NCBI RefSeq assembly: GCF_002148965.1
Contig: NZ_NGFN01000029.1
Span: 1-36,455, forward strand
Length of the DNA stretch: 36,455 bases
Reading direction: 5' to 3'
DNA from: Streptomyces swartbergensis
Lineage (GTDB): Bacteria; Actinomycetota; Actinomycetes; Streptomycetales; Streptomycetaceae
A program made the position numbers and the translations under genes. Numbering within the stretch: position 1 is the first letter of the stretch; each line of letters opens with the position of its first letter. The notes below the pieces were generated by a model. That model ran no database searches. It saw only the letters and a list, made by a program, of their open reading frames with translations, and was not told where the DNA came from. Below are positions 23,889 through 31,078 of the stretch, in pieces.

Positions 23889-24944
23889 TCAGGCGAGCCC
23901 GGCGCGCTCCAGGGCCTGAGTGCCGGCGCGGAGGGACGCGAGCCGCTCGTCGAGCGTGAAACCCGCCGGGGCGAGGCTCAGGGTGGTGACGCCGGCCTCC
24001 GCGTAGGCCTTCATCCGGTCCGCGATCCGGTCGACGGAACCGAGCAGCGTGGTCTTGTCGATCAGCTCGTGCGGTACGGCGACCGCGGCGCCCTGCTTGT
24101 CGCCGGACAGGTACTTGCCCTGGATCTCGGCGGCCTCCTTCTCGTAGCCCATGCGCTGGGCGAGCTGGTTGTAGAAGTTCTGCTTGGGGCTGCCCATGCC
24201 GCCGACGTACAGCGCGGTGTAGGGGCGGAAGGTGTCGGCGAGCGCGGCGACGTCCTTGTCGTCACCGACGGCGAGCGGGACGGTCGGGCAGACGTCGAAC
24301 CCTTCGAGCGTCTTGCCGGCCTTCTCGCGCCCGGCGCGGAGGTACTTGATCGTGGTCTCTTCGAGGTGGTCGGCCGAGGGGAAGATGAGCAGCGCCCCGT
24401 CGGCGATCTCGCCGGTCTGCTCCAGGTTCTTCGGGCCGATCGCGGCGATGTACAGCGGGATGTGCTCGCGCTGCGGGTGCACGGTCAGCTTGATGGGCTT
24501 GCCCGGGCCGCCGGGCAGGGGGAGCGTCCAGTGCTGCCCCTCGTAGGACAGGCGCTCGCGCGTCATGGCCTTGCGGACGATCTCGACGTACTCACGCGTG
24601 CGGGCCAGCGGCTTGTCGAACTTGACGCCGTACCAGCCTTCGGAGACCTGCGGGCCGGAGACGCCGAGGCCGAGGCGGAAGCGGCCGCCGGAGAGGGAGT
24701 CGAGGGTGGCTGCCGTCATGGCGGTCATCGCGGGCTGGCGGGCCGGGATCTGGAAGATGGCGGAGCCGACGTCGATACGTTCGGTCTGGGCGGCGACCCA
24801 GGTCAGTACGGTGGCGGCGTCGGAGCCGTAGGCCTCGGCGGCCCAGCAGACGGCGTATCCGAGCCGGTCGGCCTCCTGGGCGACGGCCAGATTGTCCGCG
24901 TCCATTCCGGCACCCCAGTAGCCGAGGTTGATACCGAGCTGCAT
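23889..24944 (-). CDS. F420-dependent LLM-class oxidoreductase (Rv3520c-like)
   Basis: A 351-residue luciferase-like monooxygenase-family barrel. It opens MQLGINLGYWGAG and contains AEAYGSDAATVLTWVAAQT, GSAIFQIPARQPAMTAMTAA, LDSLSGGRFRLGLGVSGPQV and YIAAIGPKNLEQTGEIADG, all typical of actinobacterial members that use coenzyme F420 rather than FMN. Length is normal for the subgroup (about 345-350). Start at 24944 with AAGGGG about 10 nt upstream. It is divergent from the aldo/keto reductase gene (169 bp between starts), so the two redox enzymes may share a regulatory region. Substrate is unknown. Confidence 0.92.
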   Translation of the reverse strand: MQLGINLGYWGAGMDADNLAVAQEADRLGYAVCWAAEAYGSDAATVLTWVAAQTERIDVGSAIFQIPARQPAMTAMTAATLDSLSGGRFRLGLGVSGPQVSEGWYGVKFDKPLARTREYVEIVRKAMTRERLSYEGQHWTLPLPGGPGKPIKLTVHPQREHIPLYIAAIGPKNLEQTGEIADGALLIFPSADHLEETTIKYLRAGREKAGKTLEGFDVCPTVPLAVGDDKDVAALADTFRPYTALYVGGMGSPKQNFYNQLAQRMGYEKEAAEIQGKYLSGDKQGAAVAVPHELIDKTTLLGSVDRIADRMKAYAEAGVTTLSLAPAGFTLDERLASLRAGTQALERAGLA

Positions 24945-25099
24945 GCCGAATCCCCTTACCGATCAGTAACGTGCACGTGCGGAGACCTTAGCGTGCGGCT
25001 GTGCCGGGACTCAGCCGTGGGCTGTCGTGCCGGGCAACTCGCGGTCGGCCCCCCGGAAATCGGCTGTCCACAGCCCCCCACACGGAAGGTTCTGGCCAG

Positions 25100-25105
25100 T
25101 AATCT
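25100..25105 (+). promoter_or_regulatory. -10 hexamer TAATCT, candidate leaderless promoter of the aldo/keto reductase gene
   Basis: TAATCT fits TANNNT and is followed by 8 nt before the ATG at 25114, where no Shine-Dalgarno sequence is seen close by. A transcript from it would start within a base or two of the ATG. Confidence 0.45.
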
Positions 25106-25113
25106 CGGCGTTC

Positions 25114-26100
25114 ATGGAGCAGAGGCATCTCGGCCGCACCGGCCTGCGTGTGTCCCGGATCGGGCTCGGCACACTGACCTGGGGACGGGACACCGACGAG
25201 CACGACGCCGCGGACCTGATGAAGACGTTCTGGGAAGCGGGCGGGACCCTCGTCGACACCGCGGACGTGTACGGCGACGGAGAGGCCGAGTACCTGCTCG
25301 GCAGGCTCATGGACGGCCTGGTGTCCCGCCGGGACCTGGTCATCTCGACCAAGGCCGGCAGCGTGCCGGACCCCGACCGCCGCTTCGACACCTCCCGCGG
25401 CCATCTGCTCTCCGCGCTCGACGCCTCGCTCTCCCGGCTCGGCACCGACTACGTCGACCTGTGGCACGTGCACGCCTTCGACCCGGACACCCCGCTGGAG
25501 GAGACTCTCCAGGCCCTCGACCTGGCGGTCGCGAGCGGCCGGGCCCGCTACGCCGCCGTCTCCAACTTCTGCGGCTGGCAGCTGGCCAAGGCCGCGACCT
25601 GGCAGCTGGCGGCCCCCGGCACCCGGACCCGGCTGGCGGCCACGCAGCTGGAGTACTCGCTGCTCCAGCGGGGCGTCGAGCGCGAGGTGCTGCCGGCGGC
25701 GCTGGACCTGGGCATCGGGCTGCTGCCGTCCTCGCCGCTCGGACGTGGGGTGCTGACGGGCAAGTACCGGGGCGACACGACGCCGCCGGACTCGCGCGGT
25801 GCCTCGGAGCACCTCGCGCCGTTCGTCGCGCCCTATCTGGACGACACGGCGAGGCGCATCGTGGACGCCGTGACGACCGCGGCCGACGGTCTCGCGGTGA
25901 CGCCGCTCCAAGTGGCGCTCGCCTGGGTCCGCGACCGGCCGGGGGTGGCCGCGCCCATCGTCGGCGCGCGCAACGCGCAGCAGCTCACGGCGGCATTGTC
26001 AGTGGAGACCCTTAGTCTTCCTGACGAGATCTGCCGGGCGCTCGACGACGTGTCGGCGCCCGTGCACCGCTATCCCGATCACGACTGGAGCACGCTGTGA
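25114..26100 (+). CDS. Aldo/keto reductase
   Basis: A 328-residue NADPH-dependent AKR barrel. It starts MEQRHLGRTGLRVSRIGLGT, and the catalytic tetrad is readable: D48 and Y53 in LVDTADVYGDGEAEY, K80 in VISTKAG and H120 in VDLWHVHAFD. NADPH-binding residues are in LPSSPLGRGVLTGKYRG and in PIVGARNAQQLTAAL near the C-terminus. No nearby pathway defines the substrate; the family reduces aldehydes and ketones. Start at 25114 fits the family N-terminus; the upstream -10 hexamer suggests a leaderless message. Its TGA stop overlaps the GTG start of the next gene by 4 nt, so the helicase-like protein is translated from the same message. Confidence 0.94.
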   Translation: MEQRHLGRTGLRVSRIGLGTLTWGRDTDEHDAADLMKTFWEAGGTLVDTADVYGDGEAEYLLGRLMDGLVSRRDLVISTKAGSVPDPDRRFDTSRGHLLSALDASLSRLGTDYVDLWHVHAFDPDTPLEETLQALDLAVASGRARYAAVSNFCGWQLAKAATWQLAAPGTRTRLAATQLEYSLLQRGVEREVLPAALDLGIGLLPSSPLGRGVLTGKYRGDTTPPDSRGASEHLAPFVAPYLDDTARRIVDAVTTAADGLAVTPLQVALAWVRDRPGVAAPIVGARNAQQLTAALSVETLSLPDEICRALDDVSAPVHRYPDHDWSTL

Positions 26101-28454
26101 GCACGGAGCCGGAGACCACGGAGGACGCCGAGCCGGGGACGCCGACCGGTGGTGCGGAGCCCGGGGGGACCGAGGAGGACACGGCCGGTTCCGGCGAGAT
26201 GCCCGAGGCCGAGGGGACCGAAGGTGAGGCAGCCGCTGCTTCCGGTGAGGTGCCCGCAGCCGAGGGGACCGAAGGGGACGCAGCCGCTTCCGGTGAGGTG
26301 CCCGCAGCCGAGGGGACCGAAGGTGAGGCAGCCGCTGCTTCCGGTGAGGTGCCCGCAGCCGAGGGGACCGAAGGGGACGCAGCCGCTTCCGGTGAGGTGT
26401 CCGCCGCCGAGGCCGAGCTGCGGGCCCAGCGGGCCGAGCGGGAGCGTATCGAGCAGCGCAAGGCCGAGAAGAAGGCGCGGATCGAGGCCGGCACCAAGCT
26501 GAGCGGCAAGGCCGCCGATCTGCTCGCCGCCGTGCGGGCCGTGGAGAGCGGCGAGAAGCCGGTCGCCACCGTGTTCCAAGAGCCCGAGCCAGCCCCCCGG
26601 CGCTCCGCCCCGGAGCCGGTACGACGGTCGCAGCCGGTGGCCGCCGAGGCCGTCGCCGCGTCAACTCCCGCGCCGTCGGCGGTGCAGGCCGTGCGACAGG
26701 TGCTCGGCGCGGGCGGTGCCCCGGAGGCGCTCGCGCCGCAGGTGGCCGCGGCGCTGGGCGAGGGCGCGGACGAACTGCTGCGCGCGGACCCTTGGCAGTT
26801 GCTGCGGGTCGCCGGCGTGCGGTCCGAGCAGGCCGACGGGTTCGCGCGGGCCCTGCTCGGCACCGAGTGCCGTCCGGACGACGAGCGGCGGGGCCGGGCC
26901 GTCACCGTCTGGCTCCTGGAACAGGCGGCGCTGGCCGGGCACACCGCCCTGGAGATGCCGGCGCTCCTGGCGGCCCTGGCCCAGCGGGGCGTGCCGGACC
27001 CCGAAAGCGCCGTGCAGGACGCGATCGCGGAGGGCGAGGCGCTGGTCTTCCAGGACGCGCTGGAGGAGACCGGTGCCGCTCCGGCACCGGCCGGGGAAGA
27101 GGGCACGGAGGAGGACGAGGAGCGTCCGGTCCGTGTCCTGGTCGGCCTTGAGCGGTACGCGCTCGCGGAGGAGAGCCTGGCCGACGGTCTGGCCCGGCTG
27201 GTGAACTCGGTGCCCCAGCAGGACGGTTCGGCCGAGGACTGGGAGCGGATCGCCGCCGCGGCCCAGGGTTCGACGGGTGAGCTGCTCCGCGCGGTCGCCG
27301 CCCACGGCCTGGTCCTGCACACCGGCGGCGAGGCCTCCCTGACCGAGCCCGCGGCACTGCTGACCGCGGCGCACACCATCGGCCTGCGCGCCTGGGCCGC
27401 CACCCACGGCCCGATCGGCCGCACCCGCTTCGCGGCCCTGCTGCGCCGGTCCGGCACCGCGTCCGGCACCCCGTCCACCGACCCCCACTCCCCCACTGCC
27501 CACTCTCCCGTCGCCACCGTCGCCGGACTGCTCTCCGGCGCCGAAGGACCTGGCCGGGACGCCGACGGGGCGCTGGATCTCGATCTGCTGGTCGTGCTCG
27601 ACGCGCCGCAGCTCGACGTCGAGACGGCCGCGCTGCTGACGGAGTCACTGCCGGACGGGGCGCGGCTGGTGCTGGCCGGGGACCCGGGGGTGCTGTGGTC
27701 CGTGGGTCCGGGCAGGGTGTTCGCGGATCTGCTCGCGGCGCGGATCTGCCCGCAGGTCGCTTCCCGGCAGCCGGATCCCGGGCCGCTGGGCGAGCTGGTC
27801 TCCGGTATCGGCATCGGCGAGCTGAACCAGGTCGAGGCCCCCGGCAAGGAGGTCGTGATCGTGCCGGTGCGGGACGCGGGCGAGGCCGTCCACCGGACGG
27901 TGCAGCTCGTCGTGGACTCGGTGCCGCGGGCGATCGGCGTACCGGCCGAGGAGACGCAGGTGATCACACCGGGGCACGGCGGTGCCGTCGGCACGCGTGC
28001 GCTCAACGCGGCGTTGAAGGAGCGGCTCAATCCGGGCCCGGGCCGCTTCGGCGGCTTCGACCCCGGTGACCGGATCGTCTACTCCCCCGTGCCGGGCCGT
28101 GCGCTGCCGGGCCGCGTGGTGAAGGCGGACGCCGAGGGGCTGCACCTGTCCTGCGAGGGCGAGGACGTCGTCGTACCGAAGGAGCGCGTGGAGCAGTCCG
28201 TGCGGCACGGCTGGGCGCTCACCGCGCACCAGGCGGTGGGGAGCCGGTGGCCCGCGGTGGTCGTGGTGCTGCCCGGCGATGCCGCGCGGGCCCTCAGCCG
28301 GCCGTGGGTCTACACGGCGTTCGGGCGGGCCGACCGCCATCTGTCCGTCGTGCACGGTGTGGACCAGGCATTGGCCAGGGCCGTGGCCGAGGTTCCGGCG
28401 AAGCCCCGCACGACCCGGCTTCCGGTGCTGCTCGCTCCGCAGATCAGCAGCTGA
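26097..28454 (+). CDS. RecD2-like helicase-fold protein with degenerate ATPase motifs
   Basis: A 785-residue protein. Residues 1-110 are acidic low-complexity with four EGTEGEAAAASGEVPAA-type repeats; 110-160 are charged helix. Residues about 195-330 match the helix-hairpin-helix and helical region that precedes the helicase core in RecD2 (DPWQLLRVAGVRSEQADGFA, then AALAGHTALEMPALL). The core follows the RecD2 order, but key residues are replaced. The Walker A position is H408-TGGEASLTE instead of TGGPGTGKT. The DEAS box is LDAPQLD (501-507). GDxxQLPSVG is GDPGVLWSVG (528-537). The C-terminal 2B motif is HQAVGSRW (H711) instead of HKSQGSEW, while YTAFGRAD (R744) is kept. I infer loss of ATP hydrolysis with retained fold and possibly DNA binding. 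The GTG start overlaps the preceding stop; a 19-bp hairpin follows. Confidence 0.85.
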   Translation: MSTEPETTEDAEPGTPTGGAEPGGTEEDTAGSGEMPEAEGTEGEAAAASGEVPAAEGTEGDAAASGEVPAAEGTEGEAAAASGEVPAAEGTEGDAAASGEVSAAEAELRAQRAERERIEQRKAEKKARIEAGTKLSGKAADLLAAVRAVESGEKPVATVFQEPEPAPRRSAPEPVRRSQPVAAEAVAASTPAPSAVQAVRQVLGAGGAPEALAPQVAAALGEGADELLRADPWQLLRVAGVRSEQADGFARALLGTECRPDDERRGRAVTVWLLEQAALAGHTALEMPALLAALAQRGVPDPESAVQDAIAEGEALVFQDALEETGAAPAPAGEEGTEEDEERPVRVLVGLERYALAEESLADGLARLVNSVPQQDGSAEDWERIAAAAQGSTGELLRAVAAHGLVLHTGGEASLTEPAALLTAAHTIGLRAWAATHGPIGRTRFAALLRRSGTASGTPSTDPHSPTAHSPVATVAGLLSGAEGPGRDADGALDLDLLVVLDAPQLDVETAALLTESLPDGARLVLAGDPGVLWSVGPGRVFADLLAARICPQVASRQPDPGPLGELVSGIGIGELNQVEAPGKEVVIVPVRDAGEAVHRTVQLVVDSVPRAIGVPAEETQVITPGHGGAVGTRALNAALKERLNPGPGRFGGFDPGDRIVYSPVPGRALPGRVVKADAEGLHLSCEGEDVVVPKERVEQSVRHGWALTAHQAVGSRWPAVVVVLPGDAARALSRPWVYTAFGRADRHLSVVHGVDQALARAVAEVPAKPRTTRLPVLLAPQISS
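26211..26408 (+). repeat. 99-nt tandem duplication inside the helicase-like gene
   Basis: Bases 26211-26309 and 26310-26408 are direct copies that differ at only two positions near the end. Each 99-nt copy is itself a 51-nt plus a 48-nt unit, encoding EGTEGEAAAASGEVPAA and EGTEGDAAASGEVPAA. The reading frame is kept because both units are multiples of three. Near-identity at the DNA level points to a recent duplication, and copy number probably varies between strains. Confidence 0.9.
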
Positions 28455-28457
28455 CGA

Positions 28458-28500
28458 CGACGGCGGTGGTCACGGGCCGGCCCCGTGACCACCGCCGTCG
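28458..28500. terminator. Perfect 19-bp bidirectional terminator hairpin
   Basis: The arms CGACGGCGGTGGTCACGGG (28458-28476) and its exact complement (28482-28500) flank loop CCGGC. It sits between convergent genes ending at 28454 and 28519. Confidence 0.9.
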
Positions 28501-28518
28501 GGTGGCTGACGCGTGCGC

Positions 28519-29223
28519 TCAGCGGCGGTCCGCGTCCAGCGGCTCCAGGTCCTCGTCCTCGTCCAGATCGGTGTCGAGGTCCTCCTCCAGCTCTTCCGCG
28601 TCATCGTCGTCGTCGACGCCGATCTCGTCGTCGAACACGGCACTGACGTCGAAGCGGCAGACCACGCTCTGCGGATCGACCTGCTCGAACGGCGCCTCCA
28701 GCCACTCGCCGGGGTCGGCCGGTTCCTCGGCAGCCGTCACCCAGAGTGTGGAGTCGCCCTCCTCCAGACCGAACTCCTTGTGCCGGGAGGCGATCTCGTC
28801 GGGTTCGAACTCGCCGAAGAGGAGGCCGAGCGCACCATGGATCGTCCCGGAGGCGGCCGGGCCGTCCTCGCCCTCCGCGGACTCGATCCGCTGCGCCTGC
28901 GCGAGCAGCCGCTGCGGCTCCGCCACCGCGTAGTCGCGGCGGATCAGTACGCTCAGCGCGTTCGGTTCCTCGGGCCCGGTGTACGGGGGCAGCGCGTCCT
29001 CCGTACCGGGGATCTCGAAGGGTGTGACCTCGTCGTAACGGTCGTAGAGCAGTTCGTCGTACACCTCTGCGGCCGCGGCCAGCTGGTTGAACGCCTCGTA
29101 GACGGCCGGGTCGTCCTCCCCCGACCTGCGTTCGACCGCGGCCAGGTGGCGGTCGAGCGCGGTCTTGACCGCCTCGGCGGCGGCGCGTACCTCGGCAGCG
29201 GTGGGCTGCGCAGCATCAGACAT
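28519..29223 (-). CDS. Unrecognised protein with a strongly acidic C-terminal tail
   Basis: A 234-residue protein I cannot assign to a named family. The N-terminal 60 residues are helical and Ala/Glu-rich (EVRAAAEAVKTALDRHLAAV), then YDELLYDRYDEVTPFEIPG and ALSVLIRRDYAVAEPQRLLA. The middle has FGEFEPDEIASRHKEFGLEE and STLWVTAAEEP. The last 30 residues are mostly Asp and Glu, ending DLEPLDADRR. No signal peptide, membrane segment or catalytic motif is visible, so it is probably a soluble cytosolic protein. ATG at 29223 has no Shine-Dalgarno, but TAGCGT stands 7 nt upstream on the leftward strand; a longer reading from 29334 adds Arg-rich residues and overlaps the divergent neighbour. It is divergent from the DUF5703 gene, 47 bp between the starts. 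From memory it is the SCO1672 position of S. coelicolor. Confidence 0.8.
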   Translation of the reverse strand: MSDAAQPTAAEVRAAAEAVKTALDRHLAAVERRSGEDDPAVYEAFNQLAAAAEVYDELLYDRYDEVTPFEIPGTEDALPPYTGPEEPNALSVLIRRDYAVAEPQRLLAQAQRIESAEGEDGPAASGTIHGALGLLFGEFEPDEIASRHKEFGLEEGDSTLWVTAAEEPADPGEWLEAPFEQVDPQSVVCRFDVSAVFDDEIGVDDDDDAEELEEDLDTDLDEDEDLEPLDADRR

Positions 29224-29270
29224 AGTGCAGACGCTATCCGTACCAGGCCCCAGCCCGCACAATAGATGCG
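29224..29270. promoter_or_regulatory. 47-bp divergent leaderless promoter region
   Basis: On the leftward strand TAGCGT (29231-29236) is followed by 7 nt and the ATG at 29223. On the rightward strand CACAAT (29258-29263) is followed by 7 nt and the ATG at 29271; it is a weaker -10 with the key A and T. Neither start has a Shine-Dalgarno sequence. The whole intergenic space is only 47 bp, so the -35 regions of the two promoters must overlap. Confidence 0.45.
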
Positions 29271-29459
29271 ATGCCGGAATACGAATTTGTCGACGTGTAC
29301 GTACCGCGCGGGGTCTCCCGCAAGGAGACGGCACGTCTGCTGACGGACCATGCCGAGTACGGACACTGGGAGTTGCACCGTCTGAGCCTGCTGCGCGACG
29401 GCAGCCGCAAGGTGCGGTTGCGCCGGCGGATCATCCGTCAGGTGCGGGCCACGTGGTGA
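29271..29459 (+). CDS. DUF5703-family small basic protein
   Basis: A 62-residue protein that I recognise as the actinobacterial DUF5703 family: it starts MPEYEFVDVYVPRGVSRKET, followed by HAEYGHWELHRLSLLRDGSR and the basic end RRRIIRQVRATW. It is rich in Arg and Lys at the C-terminus and has no membrane segment. Function is unknown. Start at 29271 has no ribosome binding site and is probably the first base of the message. It is divergent from the acidic-tailed protein gene; an oppositely charged pair sharing a 47-bp promoter region could interact, which is speculation. A classical terminator at 29493-29524 ends its transcript. Confidence 0.85.
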   Translation: MPEYEFVDVYVPRGVSRKETARLLTDHAEYGHWELHRLSLLRDGSRKVRLRRRIIRQVRATW

Positions 29460-29492
29460 GCTGAGACGGGGCACTGGGAGAAGGCACACACG

Positions 29493-29524
29493 GGAGCGGG
29501 CCCCGCATCGGCGGGGCCCGCTCC
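29493..29524 (+). terminator. Classical terminator with T tract
   Basis: GGAGCGGGCCCCGC (29493-29506) and its exact complement (29511-29524) form a 14-bp stem with loop ATCG, followed by GTTTTC. This is the most canonical rho-independent terminator of the window and ends the DUF5703 message. Confidence 0.92.
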
Positions 29525-29530
29525 GTTTTC

Positions 29531-29582
29531 CGGGGCTGTCAGGCCTATCGGGGCTGTCAGGCCTTTCCGGGGCTGTCAGGCC
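29531..29582. repeat. Three tandem copies of an 18-19-nt unit over the long chaplin stop codon
   Basis: CGGGGCTGTCAGGCC begins at 29531, 29549 and 29568, with spacers TAT and TTTC. The third copy contains the chaplin stop codon (29576-29578, read leftward). The other two copies lie just beyond it, so the 3' end of the gene appears to have been duplicated twice, recently enough to remain identical. Confidence 0.88.
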
Positions 29583-30565
29583 GAGGTGCGCGCCTTGCGG
29601 TAGAGGATCGAGCCCGCGAGCAGTGCGCCCGCGCCGGCCGACAGGGCGAGGCCGAGCGGCAGGTCGCTGCCGGTGCTGGCGAGCTGGGCGTCGCCCTTGG
29701 GCTGGGTGACGAACTGGCTGCCCGGGTTGTTGCCGTGCGAGGAGCCGCCCGGCGTCTCGGTGTACGCGCCGGGCGGCGTGCCCGGGGTTCCGGCGTCGCC
29801 CGGGTCACCCGGGTTGCCGGGGCTGCCCGGGCCGCCCGGGTTCCCGGGATCGCCCGGATCGCCGGGGTTGCCCGGGTTTCCGGGGTCACCCGGGTTCCCG
29901 GGGTTGCCCGGGTTTCCGGGGTCACCCGGGTTCCCGGGGTTGCCCGGGTTCCCGGGGTCACCCGGGTTCCCGGGGTCACCCGGGTTCCCGGGGTTGCCCG
30001 GGTTTCCGGGGTCACCCGGGTTGCCTGGATTACCCGGGTTGCCAGGGTTGCCGGGATCACCCGGCTGTCCCGGGTTCTCGTTGCCGCCTCCGGGCGGGTT
30101 GCCGTGGTGCCCGCCGGAGCCGCCGTTCGCGCAGTCATTGCCCGTGCTGGAGTTGCCCACGCCGACGACGTCGACGGTGTTGCCGCAGACGTTCACCGGC
30201 GCGTGGATCGGCGCCTGGACGTGGTTGCCCGAGCCGACGCCGGGCGAGTCACTGGCATGGCCGCCGGCGTGCGAACCGCCGTTGCCGCCTGAATCGCCGT
30301 ATCCCCCCGACGACGATCCACCGCCCTGGTTGGCGCACGAGTTGCCCACCGACGGGTTGAGGACACCGATCACGTTGACCGTGTTCCCGCACACGTTGAC
30401 CGGCGCGTGCACCGGCGCCTGCACCGAGTTCCCGGACAGCACGCCGGGAGAGCCGGAACTGGAGCCCTGTGCGCCCGAGTCGGCGTGAGCGGAGCCGCCC
30501 GCGGCGGCGATCACGCCGGTCGCGGCCGCCACGGTCATCAGACCCTTGCGGGTGACCTGTCGCAT
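29576..30565 (-). CDS. chpC: Long chaplin with collagen-like linker and LAxTG sorting signal
   Basis: A 329-residue secreted cell-wall protein of the long (ChpA-C type) chaplin group. Residues 1-28 are a signal peptide ([20 protein letters not shown], cleavage near AHA-DSG). Chaplin domains cover about residues 31-78 (cysteines C59, C77) and 104-147 (C127, C145), each with PVNVCGNTV. Residues about 165-262 are an uninterrupted Pro-Gly-Asn / Pro-Gly-Asp / Pro-Gly-Xaa repeat, about 32 triplets. A LASTG sortase motif (295-299), a hydrophobic helix and the basic tail YRKARTSA anchor it to peptidoglycan. Start at 30565 was chosen to give the signal peptide; the reading from 30646 is longer and unlikely. 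Chaplins coat aerial hyphae with amyloid-like hydrophobic film. It lies next to chpH, as in S. coelicolor SCO1674-SCO1675. The collagen-like linker is unusual compared with chaplins I know; the chpC name is by position. Confidence 0.88.
   Translation of the reverse strand: MRQVTRKGLMTVAAATGVIAAAGGSAHADSGAQGSSSGSPGVLSGNSVQAPVHAPVNVCGNTVNVIGVLNPSVGNSCANQGGGSSSGGYGDSGGNGGSHAGGHASDSPGVGSGNHVQAPIHAPVNVCGNTVDVVGVGNSSTGNDCANGGSGGHHGNPPGGGNENPGQPGDPGNPGNPGNPGNPGDPGNPGNPGNPGDPGNPGDPGNPGNPGNPGDPGNPGNPGNPGDPGNPGNPGDPGDPGNPGGPGSPGNPGDPGDAGTPGTPPGAYTETPGGSSHGNNPGSQFVTQPKGDAQLASTGSDLPLGLALSAGAGALLAGSILYRKARTSA
29780..30073 (-). repeat. Collagen-like triplet repeat DNA in the long chaplin gene
   Basis: About 294 bp encode Pro-Gly-Asn/Asp triplets. 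The leftward codons CCG/CCC-GGG/GGC-AAC/AAT/GAC repeat with a 9-nt base period and longer 18-36-nt periods. The DNA copies are near-identical, so slippage should make its length variable. Confidence 0.9.
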
Positions 30566-30625
30566 TCCTGAATACCTGCCTTCGACCTGGCTCGAATTCT
30601 TCTCGAATTCCTCGAAAGAAGCGTT

Positions 30626-30660
30626 CGGTCCCGGAGCGCATGGCACGCGCTCCGGGACCG
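30626..30660 (-). terminator. Hairpin between chpH and the long chaplin gene
   Basis: CGGTCCCGGAGCG (30626-30638) and its exact complement (30648-30660) form a 13-bp stem with a 9-nt loop. It lies 35 nt beyond the leftward chpH stop, so chpH is probably transcribed alone; some read-through into the long chaplin gene is possible. Confidence 0.85.
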
Positions 30661-30694
30661 ATGGCTTTGGACTCCCCTCAGCAAAGGGGAAGCG

Positions 30695-30928
30695 TCACTT
30701 GTTGACGCAGGTGTTGCCGAAGGCGGGGTTCAGCAGCCCGATCACGGAGACCGTGTTGCCGCAGACGTTCACCGGGACGTGAACGGGCACCTGAATGACG
30801 TTGCCGGACACGACACCCGGGGAGTGCACGGCGGCACCCTGCGCACCCGAGTCGGCGACGGCGAGGCCCGCGCCCGCGAGAACCAGCCCACCGGTGGCAG
30901 CCGCAGCAGCGACGACCTTCTTGATCAT
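30695..30928 (-). CDS. chpH: Short chaplin ChpH
   Basis: A 77-residue secreted amyloid-forming protein. Residues 1-25 are a signal peptide (MIKKVVAAAAATGGLVLAGA, then GLAVA before DSG). The mature chaplin domain contains SPGVVSGNVIQVPVHVPVNV and the conserved cysteines C56 and C74 that form one disulfide. The C-terminus is NPAFGNTCVNK. Length and sequence match the short chaplins (about 77 residues), most like ChpH/ChpE. ATG at 30928 follows an ideal AGGAGG. It is followed by a 13-bp hairpin and then by the long chaplin gene. Chaplins let aerial hyphae escape the aqueous medium; expression in development is expected, but I do not identify a specific sigma-factor site in 30929-31078. Confidence 0.96.
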   Translation of the reverse strand: MIKKVVAAAAATGGLVLAGAGLAVADSGAQGAAVHSPGVVSGNVIQVPVHVPVNVCGNTVSVIGLLNPAFGNTCVNK

Positions 30929-31078
30929 TATTCCTCCTAGTTGGCAAAGCGACCTATCTTGCGATCGCATTACCTGTAACGAAGAGGGAGTAATGAGGCT
31001 ACGAGCTTATGGTCGCATTCACCCTTCCCAGTCGATCTCGCACACCCGGCCGAATAGCGGTGTTTCGCAGCGGCGGTT

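Noticed and set aside
29780-30073. A CRISPR-like or minisatellite array
   Set aside because: The repeats are short, contiguous and in frame as Pro-Gly-Asn/Asp codons with no unique spacers, so they are coding triplet repeats.
29557-30138. Frames with repeating RVTPGT or [10 protein letters not shown] peptides over the chaplin repeat
   Set aside because: They are other-frame and opposite-strand readings of the Pro-Gly repeat DNA. The leftward frame from 30565 has the signal peptide, chaplin domains and LASTG sorting signal.
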